Below are positions 52,099 through 60,967 of a DNA stretch of 64,000 bases, piece after piece. The DNA comes from Opitutaceae bacterium (lineage in GTDB: Bacteria; Verrucomicrobiota; Verrucomicrobiia; Opitutales; Opitutaceae), in assembly GCA_003151495.1 (NCBI GenBank), contig PLXR01000147.1, positions 1 to 64,000 of the forward strand. The letters run 5' to 3'. Within the stretch, counting starts at the first letter, position 1. Each line of letters starts with the position of its first letter. The position numbers were made by a program, and so were the translations under genes. The notes under the pieces were generated by a model. The model made no database searches and was not told the origin of the DNA. It worked only from the letters and a program-made list of their open reading frames with translations.

Positions 52099-53019
52099 TT
52101 AGTGCGCATGCCGGCCCCCGTGTGCCGGATGATCCGCCGTCCCGAGGTATTCTTGGAGAAATTCGAGTATCACCGGGCGCAGGTCCCGGGGAAGGGGCTT
52201 GTCGTCCCAGGAGGTGAAGGTCATCGAGTGACCCACATGTTCCAGCAGGACCAACTCGTGCGGCACTCCCATGGACGCTAGGTCCTCGTCCATGTATATG
52301 GCCTGATGGTACTCGATCAGCGGATCGTCCTTGCCCTGGACAATCAGGACCGGCGGGGCCGTCCGCTTCAGGTGATTCATGGGCTGGAACAGGGCGATCT
52401 GGGCCAGGGCAGGCCGGACTCCCGCCATCCCGAGCGGCAGGGCTTGCAGCTGCTTCCGGACGAGGGGGTACCTCATGGCGTCGTAGCCGCCGTAGAAATC
52501 AACGACTGCGCTCACCGCGCTCGGGACTCCGGGATACGGTCCCGGGGGTTCAAATCCCGCTTCGCCTTCGGTGAACCCGACCATCGAGGCCAGGTAGCCG
52601 CCCCCCGAGCTTCCCCCTATCGCGATTCGCGACGGGTCGATGTGGTATTGGGACGCGTGGGTCCGCAGAAAGCGCACAGCATTCTTGCAGTCGAGGATTG
52701 GAAGCACCCGGAATGGAGTGTCCAGGGTCCAGTCAATGGCGGCGCAGGCGTAGCCCGCCTCCACCAAGACCCGGCATTCCTCGCGGAGATAGTCGCTGTC
52801 CTTCGTGCCCCCGTTGCCGTGGACCCAAACCACGGCGGGTGAAGGTCGGTCGCCCGGCGCCCGCCGCGGAAGGTAGAGATCCAGCTTCTCGGCGCGTGTC
52901 GGCTCCAGGTAGGTCAGGTCCCTCACAACCTCGAATGTCCCCTGAGGTTCCGTCCCGGCCGCGCGCGACAAACCAAGGAGGAGGGCCGAAAAGCCCAGCA
53001 ATCGTGTCGTGATGCGCAT
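52099..53019 (-). CDS. Exported alpha/beta-hydrolase (esterase-like)
   Basis: A 306-aa secreted hydrolase with a signal peptide (LLGFSALLLGLSRAAG). The oxyanion region is VVWVHGNGGT, the nucleophile motif is IGGSSGGGYLA, the Asp is in VQGKDDPLIEY, and the His in LEHVGHSMTF. The fold resembles bacterial feruloyl/acetyl esterases (BD-FAE type) that help plant-polymer breakdown. The C-terminus ends in His-rich HPAHGGRHAH. The start was trimmed by 16 codons to put the signal peptide at the N-terminus. Confidence 0.88.
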   Translation of the reverse strand: MRITTRLLGFSALLLGLSRAAGTEPQGTFEVVRDLTYLEPTRAEKLDLYLPRRAPGDRPSPAVVWVHGNGGTKDSDYLREECRVLVEAGYACAAIDWTLDTPFRVLPILDCKNAVRFLRTHASQYHIDPSRIAIGGSSGGGYLASMVGFTEGEAGFEPPGPYPGVPSAVSAVVDFYGGYDAMRYPLVRKQLQALPLGMAGVRPALAQIALFQPMNHLKRTAPPVLIVQGKDDPLIEYHQAIYMDEDLASMGVPHELVLLEHVGHSMTFTSWDDKPLPRDLRPVILEFLQEYLGTADHPAHGGRHAH

Positions 53020-53131
53020 GGAGTCTTGGCCGGGTCGGTCCAGCACATGACAACCGCGGTTCTCCAATCCGCCATCGCCCCCGCGAAATCGCGGCGCCGG
53101 CCGTCCGACTACAGCCTCTGGACCGGAGAAC

Positions 53132-53719
53132 TCATGACTTCCCGACGTCCTCCGGGTGGACGGGCCAGTAGCCCTCGTGCACCTTGAGGCCCTCGGCCTC
53201 CATGAGCGGCCCGAGGACCTTCATCCCCGGGGCGATGCGGCGGAGAATCTCGTGGCTTGTGAGGGGATCCGGGTCGGCCGGAAGGCCCATCACCTGGATG
53301 AAGGGCGCCTCCGAGACGCCGTAGACCACTCGTCCGATCCCCGAGAAGCAGATCGCCCCGCAGCACATTGCGCAAGGCTCCGTGCTCGTGTACAGGGTGG
53401 ACTTGGCGAACGTCGCCCGGTCGATCTTGGGGCTGAATGCGGAGATCAGCCCCGTCTCGGCGTGCTTCGTGATGTCGCCCGTGGAGTGGACGCAGTTGGA
53501 GAACTCGGCCAGGACCTTTCCGTCCTTCACCAGGAGCGCCCCGAACGGTCCGCCGCCGTGGGTCGTCGCGAATTGGGCGAGCTCATAGGCCCTGGCCATG
53601 TAGACCTTGTCCTCGGCGGTGCATCCGGGATCGTCGGGGGCGCCCGCCGGAAATCCGCCGAATGCAGTCGAGCCAAGAAAAAGGGGCAGCAGGATCCGGC
53701 GAAAAAGCGCAAGGTTCAT
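53132..53719 (-). CDS. Nucleoside/cytosine-deaminase-like protein with a predicted signal peptide
   Basis: A 195-aa zinc deaminase of the guanine/cytidine deaminase superfamily. Zinc ligands and catalytic Glu are in TKHAETG, and the cysteine pair in STEPCAMCCGA. FIQVMGLPADPDPLTS and the late HEGYWP match the guanine deaminase-like group. The N-terminus MNLALFRRILLPLFLGSTAFGG is a good signal peptide, which is unusual because most such enzymes are cytosolic. MGAMNL three codons earlier is an alternative start. The 471-aa ORF in the track reads on into the antisense of the CAP gene and is not real. Confidence 0.85.
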   Translation of the reverse strand: MNLALFRRILLPLFLGSTAFGGFPAGAPDDPGCTAEDKVYMARAYELAQFATTHGGGPFGALLVKDGKVLAEFSNCVHSTGDITKHAETGLISAFSPKIDRATFAKSTLYTSTEPCAMCCGAICFSGIGRVVYGVSEAPFIQVMGLPADPDPLTSHEILRRIAPGMKVLGPLMEAEGLKVHEGYWPVHPEDVGKS

Positions 53720-53830
53720 GGCGCCCATGCCGCAAGAAATATGCCATCCGGGGGACAGGTGGGGGGCGCCGCGTCCCCCGGGGACCACTCCGCCCTCGCA
53801 GTCCCGCGGGCGCCATCCCATCCTGGGGCC

Positions 53831-54493
53831 GTGAGTTCCGCCGCCCAAGGGGCCGCAGCGGCGGTCCGCCGCCGCGCGATCCTGACTGTCGCCCTTCTCG
53901 TCCTCCCCGGATGCGCCCAGGTCAATCAGACCGTCGCCACCTCCCCTGTAGCGCTGGCGGCGGCCATGGAGTCGGAGATGACCGTCCAGGCTTTCGACCA
54001 CGCGGTTCTCGCAAAGGCGATCTTCGAGGAATCCAACCGGGTGCGCTTGGCCCACGGCGTGCGCGCGCTTGCGCCGATCGCGGCGCTGGACGCCGCGGCG
54101 GACGAGCAGGCTGCATACCTGGCGCTCGCGCTCCGATCGGGGCACGACAACCCGCTCCAGCACGAGCGCAATGTCGCCGAGCGCGCCGAGAGCGCGGGGC
54201 TTTACGATTCCCCGTTCGCGGGTGCGAACCCGGCCCGTGCACGACTGGCCGAGAACGCGATCATGATGCCCGCGCGGAGGCCGCCGGGGTCCTCCGAGAG
54301 CGGCTACACTTACCGGACCTATGCCGCATTTCTCGTGGAGGGCTGGATGAATTCCCCCGATCACCGCGCCAGCCTGCTCAATCCCGGCTTTGCCTACCTC
54401 GGGTGCGCGGCCCGACTCGGCCGGGGTTTCGCGGCCGGCGACTACCGGGTGTTCGCGACGCAGGTGTTCTTCCAGCCGCTCTCCGGACCCTGA
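53831..54493 (+). CDS. CAP-domain lipoprotein (SCP/PR-1 superfamily)
   Basis: A 220-aa predicted lipoprotein that begins at GTG. The signal peptide ends in the lipobox LLVLPGC. The CAP domain follows with FEESNRVRLAHGVRALAPIAAL, DNPLQHERNVAERAESAG, NAIMMP and VEGWMNSPDHRASLLNPGFAYLGC, including the conserved His and Glu residues. The closing strand is VFATQVFF. Bacterial CAP proteins are often secreted and poorly understood. The promoter gap with the divergent deaminase gene is only 111 nt, so co-regulation is possible. Confidence 0.85.
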   Translation: MSSAAQGAAAAVRRRAILTVALLVLPGCAQVNQTVATSPVALAAAMESEMTVQAFDHAVLAKAIFEESNRVRLAHGVRALAPIAALDAAADEQAAYLALALRSGHDNPLQHERNVAERAESAGLYDSPFAGANPARARLAENAIMMPARRPPGSSESGYTYRTYAAFLVEGWMNSPDHRASLLNPGFAYLGCAARLGRGFAAGDYRVFATQVFFQPLSGP

Positions 54494-54582
54494 GGGCCGA
54501 CTGCAAACCGATAGATTTTCCCTGCCCCCGCTGATTTGGACTCGCAAGGCATCAGCTTGTCTGGAATGTGGTTACGCATCCG

Positions 54583-56907
54583 ATGCCGGAAGTCCCTTCC
54601 ATCCCGCCGAGCCGTGCCGTCTTCCTCAGCTATGCCCGGGAAGACTCGGAGGCAGCGCGCCGGATCGCCGACGCCCTGAGGGCCTTCGGCCTGGAGGTCT
54701 GGTTTGACCAGGCCGAGCTTCGCGGAGGGGACACCTGGGACCAGAAGATAAAGCGGCAGATCCGCGAGTGCGCGCTGTTCATGCCCCTCATCTCGGCGAC
54801 GACCCAGGAGCGGGGTGAGGGCTACTTCCGGCGCGAGTGGAACCTGGGAGTCGAGCGCACACGCGACATGGCGGCGGGCGTCTCCTTCATCGTGCCGATC
54901 GTCATCGACGAGACCCCGGAGTCCAAGGCACTTGTTCCCGAGGAATTCATGCGCTACCAGTGGACGCGCATGCCGCGCGGCGTGCCCTCCCCCGAGTTCG
55001 TGTCCCACGTGAAGCGGATCCTCGAGGCGCCCCGGACGCCCGCGGTCGAGCGGGACGCCGCGCGCGCACCGGCCCCCCAGGCCCTGGGGCACCCGGCGCC
55101 GCCGCGTCCAAAACGGCGAATTCCCGGATGGACATGGGGCTCCCTCGCGGCGGTCGTCGTGGGTATCGCGGTGGCCGTGTCCGTCGGACGCCGGTCCGAG
55201 CCGGCTCCCCCGCCCGCCGTCGCCGCGGTGACGGCCCCCTCGGCACCGGCCATCAGCGAGAAATCAATAGCGGTCCTGCCCTTCGACAACATGAGCGAGG
55301 AGAAGGATGCGAGCGCCTTCTTCGCCGACGGAGTCCACGAGGACATCCTGACAAACCTCTCGTTCATCCGCGACCTGCATGTCATCTCGCGCACATCGGT
55401 CATGCAGTACCGGGGAACGACAAAGGCCATCGGGCAGATCGCCCGCGAGCTGGGGGTCGCCTACGTGCTTGAGGGCAGCGTGCGCCGTGCGGGCAACAAG
55501 GTCCGGGTGACCGGCCAGCTCATCCGTGCCTCGTCCGACGAGCACGTCTGGGCAAAGGCGTACGACCGGGACATCACGGACGTCTTCGCGATCCAGGCCG
55601 AACTCGCGCAGGCGATCGCCGCGGCCCTCCAGGCCGCGATCTCGCCCGCCGAGAAGTCCCTCCTCGAGGCAAAGCCCACCACGAACACCGCGGCCTACGA
55701 CCTCTACGTCAAGGCGCGCGCCTCGCGCAACTCCGACGGCACCGGGGTTTTCGACGGCACCGTCGAGTCCTGGCTCGTGGACGCGGTCCAGCTCGACCCC
55801 GGCTTTGCCCAGGCCTGGGCCCAGCTCGGCGCCCTTCACGCCTACAAGCACTTCAACGAGCAGGACGCCTCGGATAGCCGGCTGGAGAAGGCGAAGGCAT
55901 CGATCGAGACTGCGGTCCGCCTGGCTCCGAATGATCCCGTGGTGATCGAGATGCAGGGGGACTACTATTACTACGCCCACCGCGACTACGCCCGCGCCGC
56001 CGAGCGGTACGAGCACCTCCTGACACTCAGGCCGAATTCCCCGGAGGCCTTCGGGTCGCTCGGGCTCATCTACCGCCGGCAGGGTCGCTGGGCGGATGCC
56101 GAGGCGAGGTTCCGAAGGGCGCTCGAGCTGGACCCCCACATCGGCCGGTACCGCTCGTCGCTTGCCGAGCAGCTGGCCGCGCTTCACCGCTACGATGACG
56201 CCCAGACCGAGTACCGCCACATGGCGGAAGACAATCCGGAGGTGCTGTTCTGGGGCTACCAGTCGGCGCTCGTGGCGTTCATCGCGCGCGGCTCGACCCG
56301 GGAAGTCGAGGATTTCATTGCCAAAGTGAAGGCGAAGCCGGAGGACGCGCCCAAGGTCCTGGAAATGCGCCTCGAGTGGGCGCGCACCACCGGGAACTTC
56401 GCCGAGGCGATCAGGATCCACGACAGGCAGCCTTTTTTCGAGGGATTTGACCAGCCCCATTGGCAGCAGGACATCGACGCGGCCTGGGACCGCATAGGCA
56501 ATGGAGAGCTGGCCACAGGCCGAGCCCAGATCGAGAAGATGTTGCCGGAGGCAAAGGCCCAGGCGTCCAAGCTTCCCCTTAGCACGACGGTCTGGGCATA
56601 CCTAGGGAGCGTTGAGGCGGCTCTTGGCCACCGAGACGAGGCGCTGGCAGCCGTGCGCAAGCTCGAGGAATTGATGCCCGAGTCCGCCGATGCCATATCG
56701 GGGCCGGAGCAAGGACGCTTCCGCGCGATCATCCTAGCCTGGGCCGGCGACAAGGATAAGGCCATAGAGATGTACTCGAAACTGGTGCGCACGCCCTACG
56801 GCACGAATGTGAATATCGCGCGCAACGCTGCGGATTGGCTCCCAATTCGGGACGATCCCCGCTTCAAGGCGATACTGGACGACCCGAAATCCAACGCGCC
56901 GCTATAG
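54583..56907 (+). CDS. TIR-TM-TolB-like-TPR membrane sensor protein
   Basis: A 774-aa protein. A TIR domain (~10-145) opens with RAVFLSYAREDSEAARRIAD, GLEVWFDQAELRGGDTW and YFRREWNLGVE. After a Pro/Ala linker comes one membrane helix (~183-203, GSLAAVVVGIAVAVSV). A TolB-like/FlgO-like domain (~226-370; IAVLPFDNMSEEKDASAFFADG; YVLEGSVRRAGNKVRVTGQLI) and about eight TPRs (e.g. AFGSLGLIYRRQGRWADAE) follow in the periplasm. The same layout occurs with other signalling N-termini such as cyclase or DNA-binding domains. TIR suggests a protein-interaction or NAD-cleaving role. The track's GTG five codons earlier is an alternative start. Confidence 0.9.
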   Translation: MPEVPSIPPSRAVFLSYAREDSEAARRIADALRAFGLEVWFDQAELRGGDTWDQKIKRQIRECALFMPLISATTQERGEGYFRREWNLGVERTRDMAAGVSFIVPIVIDETPESKALVPEEFMRYQWTRMPRGVPSPEFVSHVKRILEAPRTPAVERDAARAPAPQALGHPAPPRPKRRIPGWTWGSLAAVVVGIAVAVSVGRRSEPAPPPAVAAVTAPSAPAISEKSIAVLPFDNMSEEKDASAFFADGVHEDILTNLSFIRDLHVISRTSVMQYRGTTKAIGQIARELGVAYVLEGSVRRAGNKVRVTGQLIRASSDEHVWAKAYDRDITDVFAIQAELAQAIAAALQAAISPAEKSLLEAKPTTNTAAYDLYVKARASRNSDGTGVFDGTVESWLVDAVQLDPGFAQAWAQLGALHAYKHFNEQDASDSRLEKAKASIETAVRLAPNDPVVIEMQGDYYYYAHRDYARAAERYEHLLTLRPNSPEAFGSLGLIYRRQGRWADAEARFRRALELDPHIGRYRSSLAEQLAALHRYDDAQTEYRHMAEDNPEVLFWGYQSALVAFIARGSTREVEDFIAKVKAKPEDAPKVLEMRLEWARTTGNFAEAIRIHDRQPFFEGFDQPHWQQDIDAAWDRIGNGELATGRAQIEKMLPEAKAQASKLPLSTTVWAYLGSVEAALGHRDEALAAVRKLEELMPESADAISGPEQGRFRAIILAWAGDKDKAIEMYSKLVRTPYGTNVNIARNAADWLPIRDDPRFKAILDDPKSNAPL

Positions 56908-57286
56908 GGAAACCGCGTCTTTGGGGGCGTCTTCGTCGCCGGAAATGGGAACTATATTACCCATACCCGGGAATTCAATGACACGGTTGGCGATTTCTTG
57001 GCAGAGTTTAGTACCTAGTCGTCGATCGTTTACCAACAGCCTCCTGGCGACTGAAGGCGAATTCCCGGTGGCTTCTCCCGCATTGCGGCGATCCATACGC
57101 ATTAACCCTACCGCCTCGCGCCCGCCCGATGCAGGCGGGCCGCGAACTCCATGGGTACGCCGCTGGCCCCCACGGTTTTATGCAGGATTTCGGCCATGAA
57201 TGCTCCCGCCTATAAATAGCTATATAGCGACCAACATAGACGCGGCGTGGTTCGCTATTGCCGAGGTCTGGGGATAGGTTGCCGGA
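56908..57286. other. Intergenic region, lower GC, with hairpin and promoter-like AT tract
   Basis: This 379-nt gap separates the TIR protein from the PAS hybrid kinase and is visibly less GC-rich than its surroundings. It contains a perfect 7-bp stem-loop (GCCCGCC-7 nt-GGCGGGC, 57120-57140), which could end the TIR transcript although no T-run follows. TATAAATAGCTATATAG (57211-57227) could hold the -10 of the kinase promoter. Short ORFs on the minus strand here have poor codon use and are not called. Confidence 0.5.
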
Positions 57287-59839
57287 TTGAACCAGGAGTA
57301 TCAAACCACGGCGCCTCGTAATGCGCTGATCGCGAGCAGGGCGATAGCCATAGGCATCTTCGTGCTTGCCGTTGTTGTGCTCGCAGACTGGGGATCAGGG
57401 ACCCCCCTTCACAGGATTTCGGTGATGCCGAGTCATGTCGCGATGAACGCGAATACCGCTGTGGGATTGGCACTGGCCTCCATCGCGCTGTGCCTGCTGA
57501 CCCTGCCCGCAACACGCGCATGGAGAAACCGACTCGCGCTAGGCTGCTCGCTCCTTGTGGCCGCTCTTGGAACTGCGACGCTCGCAGAGTATCTCCTGAG
57601 GACGGACCTTGGCATCGACAACCTGCTGGGCATCGGGCCAAGCGTGGAGTTCAACACGACCACCCCTGGGCGGACGGCCCCGGAGACCGCGCTCAACCTT
57701 GCGCTCATCGGGATCGCTCTCTGCGGCATGCGGCGGCCGCGCTTCCTGCTTGGCTCCCAGAGCCTAACCGTCCTGGTCGCGATGCTGGGCCTCTTCAATA
57801 TTGTGGGATTCGTCTATGGCGCGGTCGCGTTCTACAAGCTCGATCACAAGTCGTCGATCGGGATCTCCACCGCCATGGCATTCGTGGTCCTGGGAGCGGG
57901 CATGCTGCTGGCTCGGCCCGAGAATGGCCTAATTCGGTCGATCACCAGCAGGCTGCCAGGGGGCGTGGTAATGCGGCGGATGCTGCTGGCCGCGCTCATC
58001 CTTCCCCTGGCGCTCGGCTGGCTCGAGCTGGTCGGCGAGCGCGAGGGCCTCTACAGTCACGCCCACGGCTCGGGGATCACCGGGGTTATCGGAAGTCTCG
58101 CGCTGGTAATCATCATCTGGAGGACTGCGAGGATCCTCGACAGGACCGGACGGGGCACACAGCAGCTCCAATCGGACCTGCGCGCCTCCAACGAGCTCCT
58201 GAAGCAGAGCGTCCGCGAGCGCACGGTGCTGCTCGCAACCGCCAATCGATCGTTGAACCGGGGCATCACGGAACGCGATAGGCTCGAGGCGCTTCTTCAC
58301 CTGCAGGCATCCGCGCTGGAGTCCGCGGCCAATTCCATAGTCATCTATGATCGGACCGGGGTGATCGAATGGGTCAATCCTGCTTACAGCACCCTCACCG
58401 GTTACAACGCCTCGGAGGCTTTGGGATGCAACCCGCGCGACTCGAAGATTTCCGGCCAGCACGACGAGTCGTTCGACAAGACCATGTGGACGACGGTACT
58501 GTCCGGCAAAGTCTGGCGCGGGGAGGTCGTCAACAAGCGGAAGGACGGTTCGATCTTCACTGTGCACCAGACGGTCACCCCTGTTCGGGATAAGCACGAC
58601 GCCATCAGCCACTTCATCTCCATCGAGGAGGACATAACCGAGAAGAGGAAGCTGGAGGAGGTGGCCCTCAGAACCCAGCGCATCCGGAACCTCGGCATGC
58701 TCGCAGCTGGAATCGCGCATGACTTCAACAATGCGCTTTCACCGATCCTGATGGCTGCCCCCCTCCTGCGTCCTCAGGTCTCCTCTCCAGGAGGCCAGCA
58801 CATGCTCGACATCGTTGAGCATTGCTCGGAAAGGGGCGCCGCCCTCGTCCGCCAGATGCTTTCATTCGCACGCGGCTCGCTTGACCAAAAGGTGCAGGTT
58901 CGACTGTCCACCGTGCTTGAGGAGGTGATCGACTTGGCCAAGACGACATTCCCGAGGTCGATCCGGATTGCGTCCCGGGTCGCCGACGACTTGTTGCCCA
59001 TGCTGGGCGACCCGACCCAGATCAACCAAGTCTTCATGAACCTGGTGATAAACGCGCGCGATGCGATCACCGTCGACGGAGAGATTTCGATAACGGCGGA
59101 GAACTGCGTCGTCGATGACGCCCTTGCTTCCCGGATCCCGGATGCGAAGACGGGCCAGTACCTGGCGATCAGGGTGCGGGACAACGGATCCGGAATACCC
59201 CCGGAGATCCTCGCCAGCATATGGGAGCCGTTCTTCACGACAAAAAGTGAAGGCAGGGGGACTGGCCTCGGCCTCTCCACGGTGCGCGGGATCGTGCGCC
59301 AACACGAGGGCTTCCTGTCGGTGGAGACCGTGTCGGGCAACGCGGCCGACCATGGCACGGCGTTCACCGTCTATTTCCCGGCGTCAGCCGTCTCCGCTCC
59401 AAGCGAGAGGCCCTTGTCCGGCGGTGAACCGGAGCGTCGGGGTGCAGGCGAGCTCATCCTGGTCGTGGATGACGACGATTCGGTCCTTGAGGTCGTTGGC
59501 AAGGTCCTGACCCGCCAAGGCTACAGGGTCGTCTCGGGCGCCGACGGCGCCGAGGCGATTTCCGTTTTCGCGGCGCGCAGCCAGGAGGTGAGCCTTTTGA
59601 TCACCGACAGCGATATGCCCATCGTCGGTGGCAAGGCGCTGATAGGCGCTTTGCGCAGGATAAGCCCTGACCTTCCAGTCATCATCATGAGCGGTGCGGA
59701 GGGCAGGCACCGCGACATCCAGGGAATCCTGTCTGTGTCCTACCTGGCCAAGCCGTTTACAGCGTCGACGCTGCTGGCGATCGTGGGCCGCACACTCGAC
59801 GCAGCCCGGTCTAAGGTCCCGTGGCTTGTGGAAACCTAG
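57287..59839 (+). CDS. Membrane hybrid histidine kinase with PAS and receiver domains
   Basis: An 850-aa sensor kinase with about eight N-terminal membrane helices (ALIASRAIAIGIFVLAVVVLA to GVIGSLALVIIIWRTA). A coiled coil, a PAS/PAC domain (SAANSIVIYDRTGVIEWVNP; SHFISIEEDITEKR), a phosphoacceptor helix (LGMLAAGIAHDFNNAL) and HATPase (FMNLVINARDAI; DNGSGI; GTGLGLSTVRGIV) follow. The C-terminal receiver has LVVDDDDSVLEV, LLITDSDMPIVGG and AKPF. The start is TTG, which keeps the first helix whole; later ATGs would remove it. The gene converges on a small membrane gene. No cognate output protein is adjacent. Confidence 0.92.
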   Translation: MNQEYQTTAPRNALIASRAIAIGIFVLAVVVLADWGSGTPLHRISVMPSHVAMNANTAVGLALASIALCLLTLPATRAWRNRLALGCSLLVAALGTATLAEYLLRTDLGIDNLLGIGPSVEFNTTTPGRTAPETALNLALIGIALCGMRRPRFLLGSQSLTVLVAMLGLFNIVGFVYGAVAFYKLDHKSSIGISTAMAFVVLGAGMLLARPENGLIRSITSRLPGGVVMRRMLLAALILPLALGWLELVGEREGLYSHAHGSGITGVIGSLALVIIIWRTARILDRTGRGTQQLQSDLRASNELLKQSVRERTVLLATANRSLNRGITERDRLEALLHLQASALESAANSIVIYDRTGVIEWVNPAYSTLTGYNASEALGCNPRDSKISGQHDESFDKTMWTTVLSGKVWRGEVVNKRKDGSIFTVHQTVTPVRDKHDAISHFISIEEDITEKRKLEEVALRTQRIRNLGMLAAGIAHDFNNALSPILMAAPLLRPQVSSPGGQHMLDIVEHCSERGAALVRQMLSFARGSLDQKVQVRLSTVLEEVIDLAKTTFPRSIRIASRVADDLLPMLGDPTQINQVFMNLVINARDAITVDGEISITAENCVVDDALASRIPDAKTGQYLAIRVRDNGSGIPPEILASIWEPFFTTKSEGRGTGLGLSTVRGIVRQHEGFLSVETVSGNAADHGTAFTVYFPASAVSAPSERPLSGGEPERRGAGELILVVDDDDSVLEVVGKVLTRQGYRVVSGADGAEAISVFAARSQEVSLLITDSDMPIVGGKALIGALRRISPDLPVIIMSGAEGRHRDIQGILSVSYLAKPFTASTLLAIVGRTLDAARSKVPWLVET

Positions 59840-59861
59840 GCCGCCTCGGCCGGCGACGGCG

Positions 59862-60056
59862 CTACTTCACAACCGGCATCTTGATGTCGCCACCGCTCGA
59901 AATGATGCCGAATATGTTCAGTAGCCAGAGGACCACGGCTATCACGACCACGATGTTGATGATCGACTTGATCGTCGACTGCATCGGGATGTTGTTGATC
60001 AGCCAAAGGAGCACTCCGACTATGATGAGCGTTATGACTACGGTTAGGAGCGGCAT
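59862..60056 (-). CDS. Small two-helix membrane protein (Thivi_2564-like)
   Basis: A 64-aa protein with two hydrophobic helices (LLTVVITLIIVGVLLWLIN; INIVVVIAVVLWLLNIFG) joined by a short NNIPMQSTIKS loop. The pattern of 'IINIVVVIAVVLWLLN..G' is typical of a widespread small membrane protein family of unknown function (Thivi_2564 type). The ORF-track start is 21 residues too early. It converges on the hybrid kinase gene with a 22-nt gap. Confidence 0.82.
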   Translation of the reverse strand: MPLLTVVITLIIVGVLLWLINNIPMQSTIKSIINIVVVIAVVLWLLNIFGIISSGGDIKMPVVK

Positions 60057-60193
60057 GGGATTCTGGCGGGTTACGTGGGAGCTTATCCCAGACGCACTGT
60101 AGCCGAAGGCGCCCGCCACGGGAATGGGGTGTTACCCGAATTCCATTCCGGTACAGCGCCCGCTGCGCCCGTCGGACGAAGGGCGGCTGCCGC

Positions 60194-60655
60194 CTAGGAT
60201 CCAATGATGCTCGAATCCAGATGCTGGATGATGAGCTCCTGGACGGTCGCAAGGAAGAGGTAGCACATGAAGGCCTTCCTAACCGGCTCCTCCAGCCCGG
60301 ACATGTCGACATCGCCGGTCTCGAGCTCCTCATCGCTCAGCGCTTTCAGGCGACGTTCGCGAAGCTGCAGGCGAAACGCGGTGCAGGCGCGAACGATCGG
60401 CTCGGCGTTCTTCTCGTCGAACGCCACGACGCCCTCGGTGAAGAACTGCGCGTCGAAAAGGGACAGGAGCGAGCGCTGGTCCTGGTTCTGGCCCTCCAGC
60501 AGCTCGCCGATCCAGGCGCCGCGGAAGTCCTGATCCAGGTCGTGGAGGGCCTGCGGGGCCGCGAGGGACTTGCTCAGCTCCGAGGAGAGCTCACGGATCA
60601 CGTCCAGGAGCGGAGCCACCACGGGGAGGCTCAGCTTTACCTCAACGCGCTTCAT
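60194..60655 (-). CDS. ClpS-coupled protein, DUF2017-like by context
   Basis: A 153-aa mostly helical soluble protein (LDVIRELSSELSKSLAA; ACTAFRLQLRERRLKALSD; KAFMCYLFLATVQELIIQHLD). Its start overlaps clpS by 14 nt, so the two are translationally coupled. In Actinobacteria, clpS is commonly followed by a DUF2017 gene of similar size and helical make-up. I call it DUF2017-like on that basis; direct sequence identity cannot be confirmed here. Function unknown, perhaps in adaptor-mediated proteolysis. Confidence 0.8.
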   Translation of the reverse strand: MKRVEVKLSLPVVAPLLDVIRELSSELSKSLAAPQALHDLDQDFRGAWIGELLEGQNQDQRSLLSLFDAQFFTEGVVAFDEKNAEPIVRACTAFRLQLRERRLKALSDEELETGDVDMSGLEEPVRKAFMCYLFLATVQELIIQHLDSSIIGS

Positions 60656-60941
60656 CGGGCTCCAGGACCGCGGTCAGGTGCCACTGCTGCAGGGCGAAGA
60701 CGTGCGCCTCCGCCGTCTCGCGCAGGCCAGTCCATACGACCGAGCGGCCCAGCTCGTGCACCTCAAGCATGTGCTTCCTAGCCCGCGTCTCGTCAAATCC
60801 GAGGACCTTCTTGAAGACCATGACGACGTACGACATCAGATTCACGGGATCGTTCAGGACGACCACCCGCCAGGAATCCTCCACCTGCAGCTCCGTCGAA
60901 GCCCGGGTCTCAGTGCGAGTGTGGGAACGCGACTCAGGCAC
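60642..60941 (-). CDS. clpS: ATP-dependent Clp protease adaptor ClpS (actinobacterial-type sequence)
   Basis: A 99-aa adaptor that hands N-degron substrates to a ClpA/ClpC-type unfoldase. The core reads WRVVVLNDPVNLMSYVVMVFKKVLG, then KHMLEVHELGRSVVWTG and AEAHVFALQQWHLTAVLEPD. 'NDPVNLMSYV' and the Leu/Trp-rich end resemble actinobacterial ClpS more than E. coli ClpS ('NDDYTPMEFV'). The start is GTG. It lies 26 nt downstream of proS on the same strand and overlaps the DUF2017-like gene. No clpA or clpC is in the window. Confidence 0.93.
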   Translation of the reverse strand: MPESRSHTRTETRASTELQVEDSWRVVVLNDPVNLMSYVVMVFKKVLGFDETRARKHMLEVHELGRSVVWTGLRETAEAHVFALQQWHLTAVLEPDEAR

Positions 60942-60967
60942 GAAGGGGGGGACGGAAGGGTCCCTGC

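Noticed and set aside
53720-54547. N-terminal extension of the deaminase ORF
   Set aside because: It is antisense to the CAP lipoprotein gene, and the signal peptide marks the true start.
56902-57102. 66-aa minus-strand ORF after the TIR gene
   Set aside because: Codon use is unlike neighbouring genes, no ribosome site is evident and no family is recognised.
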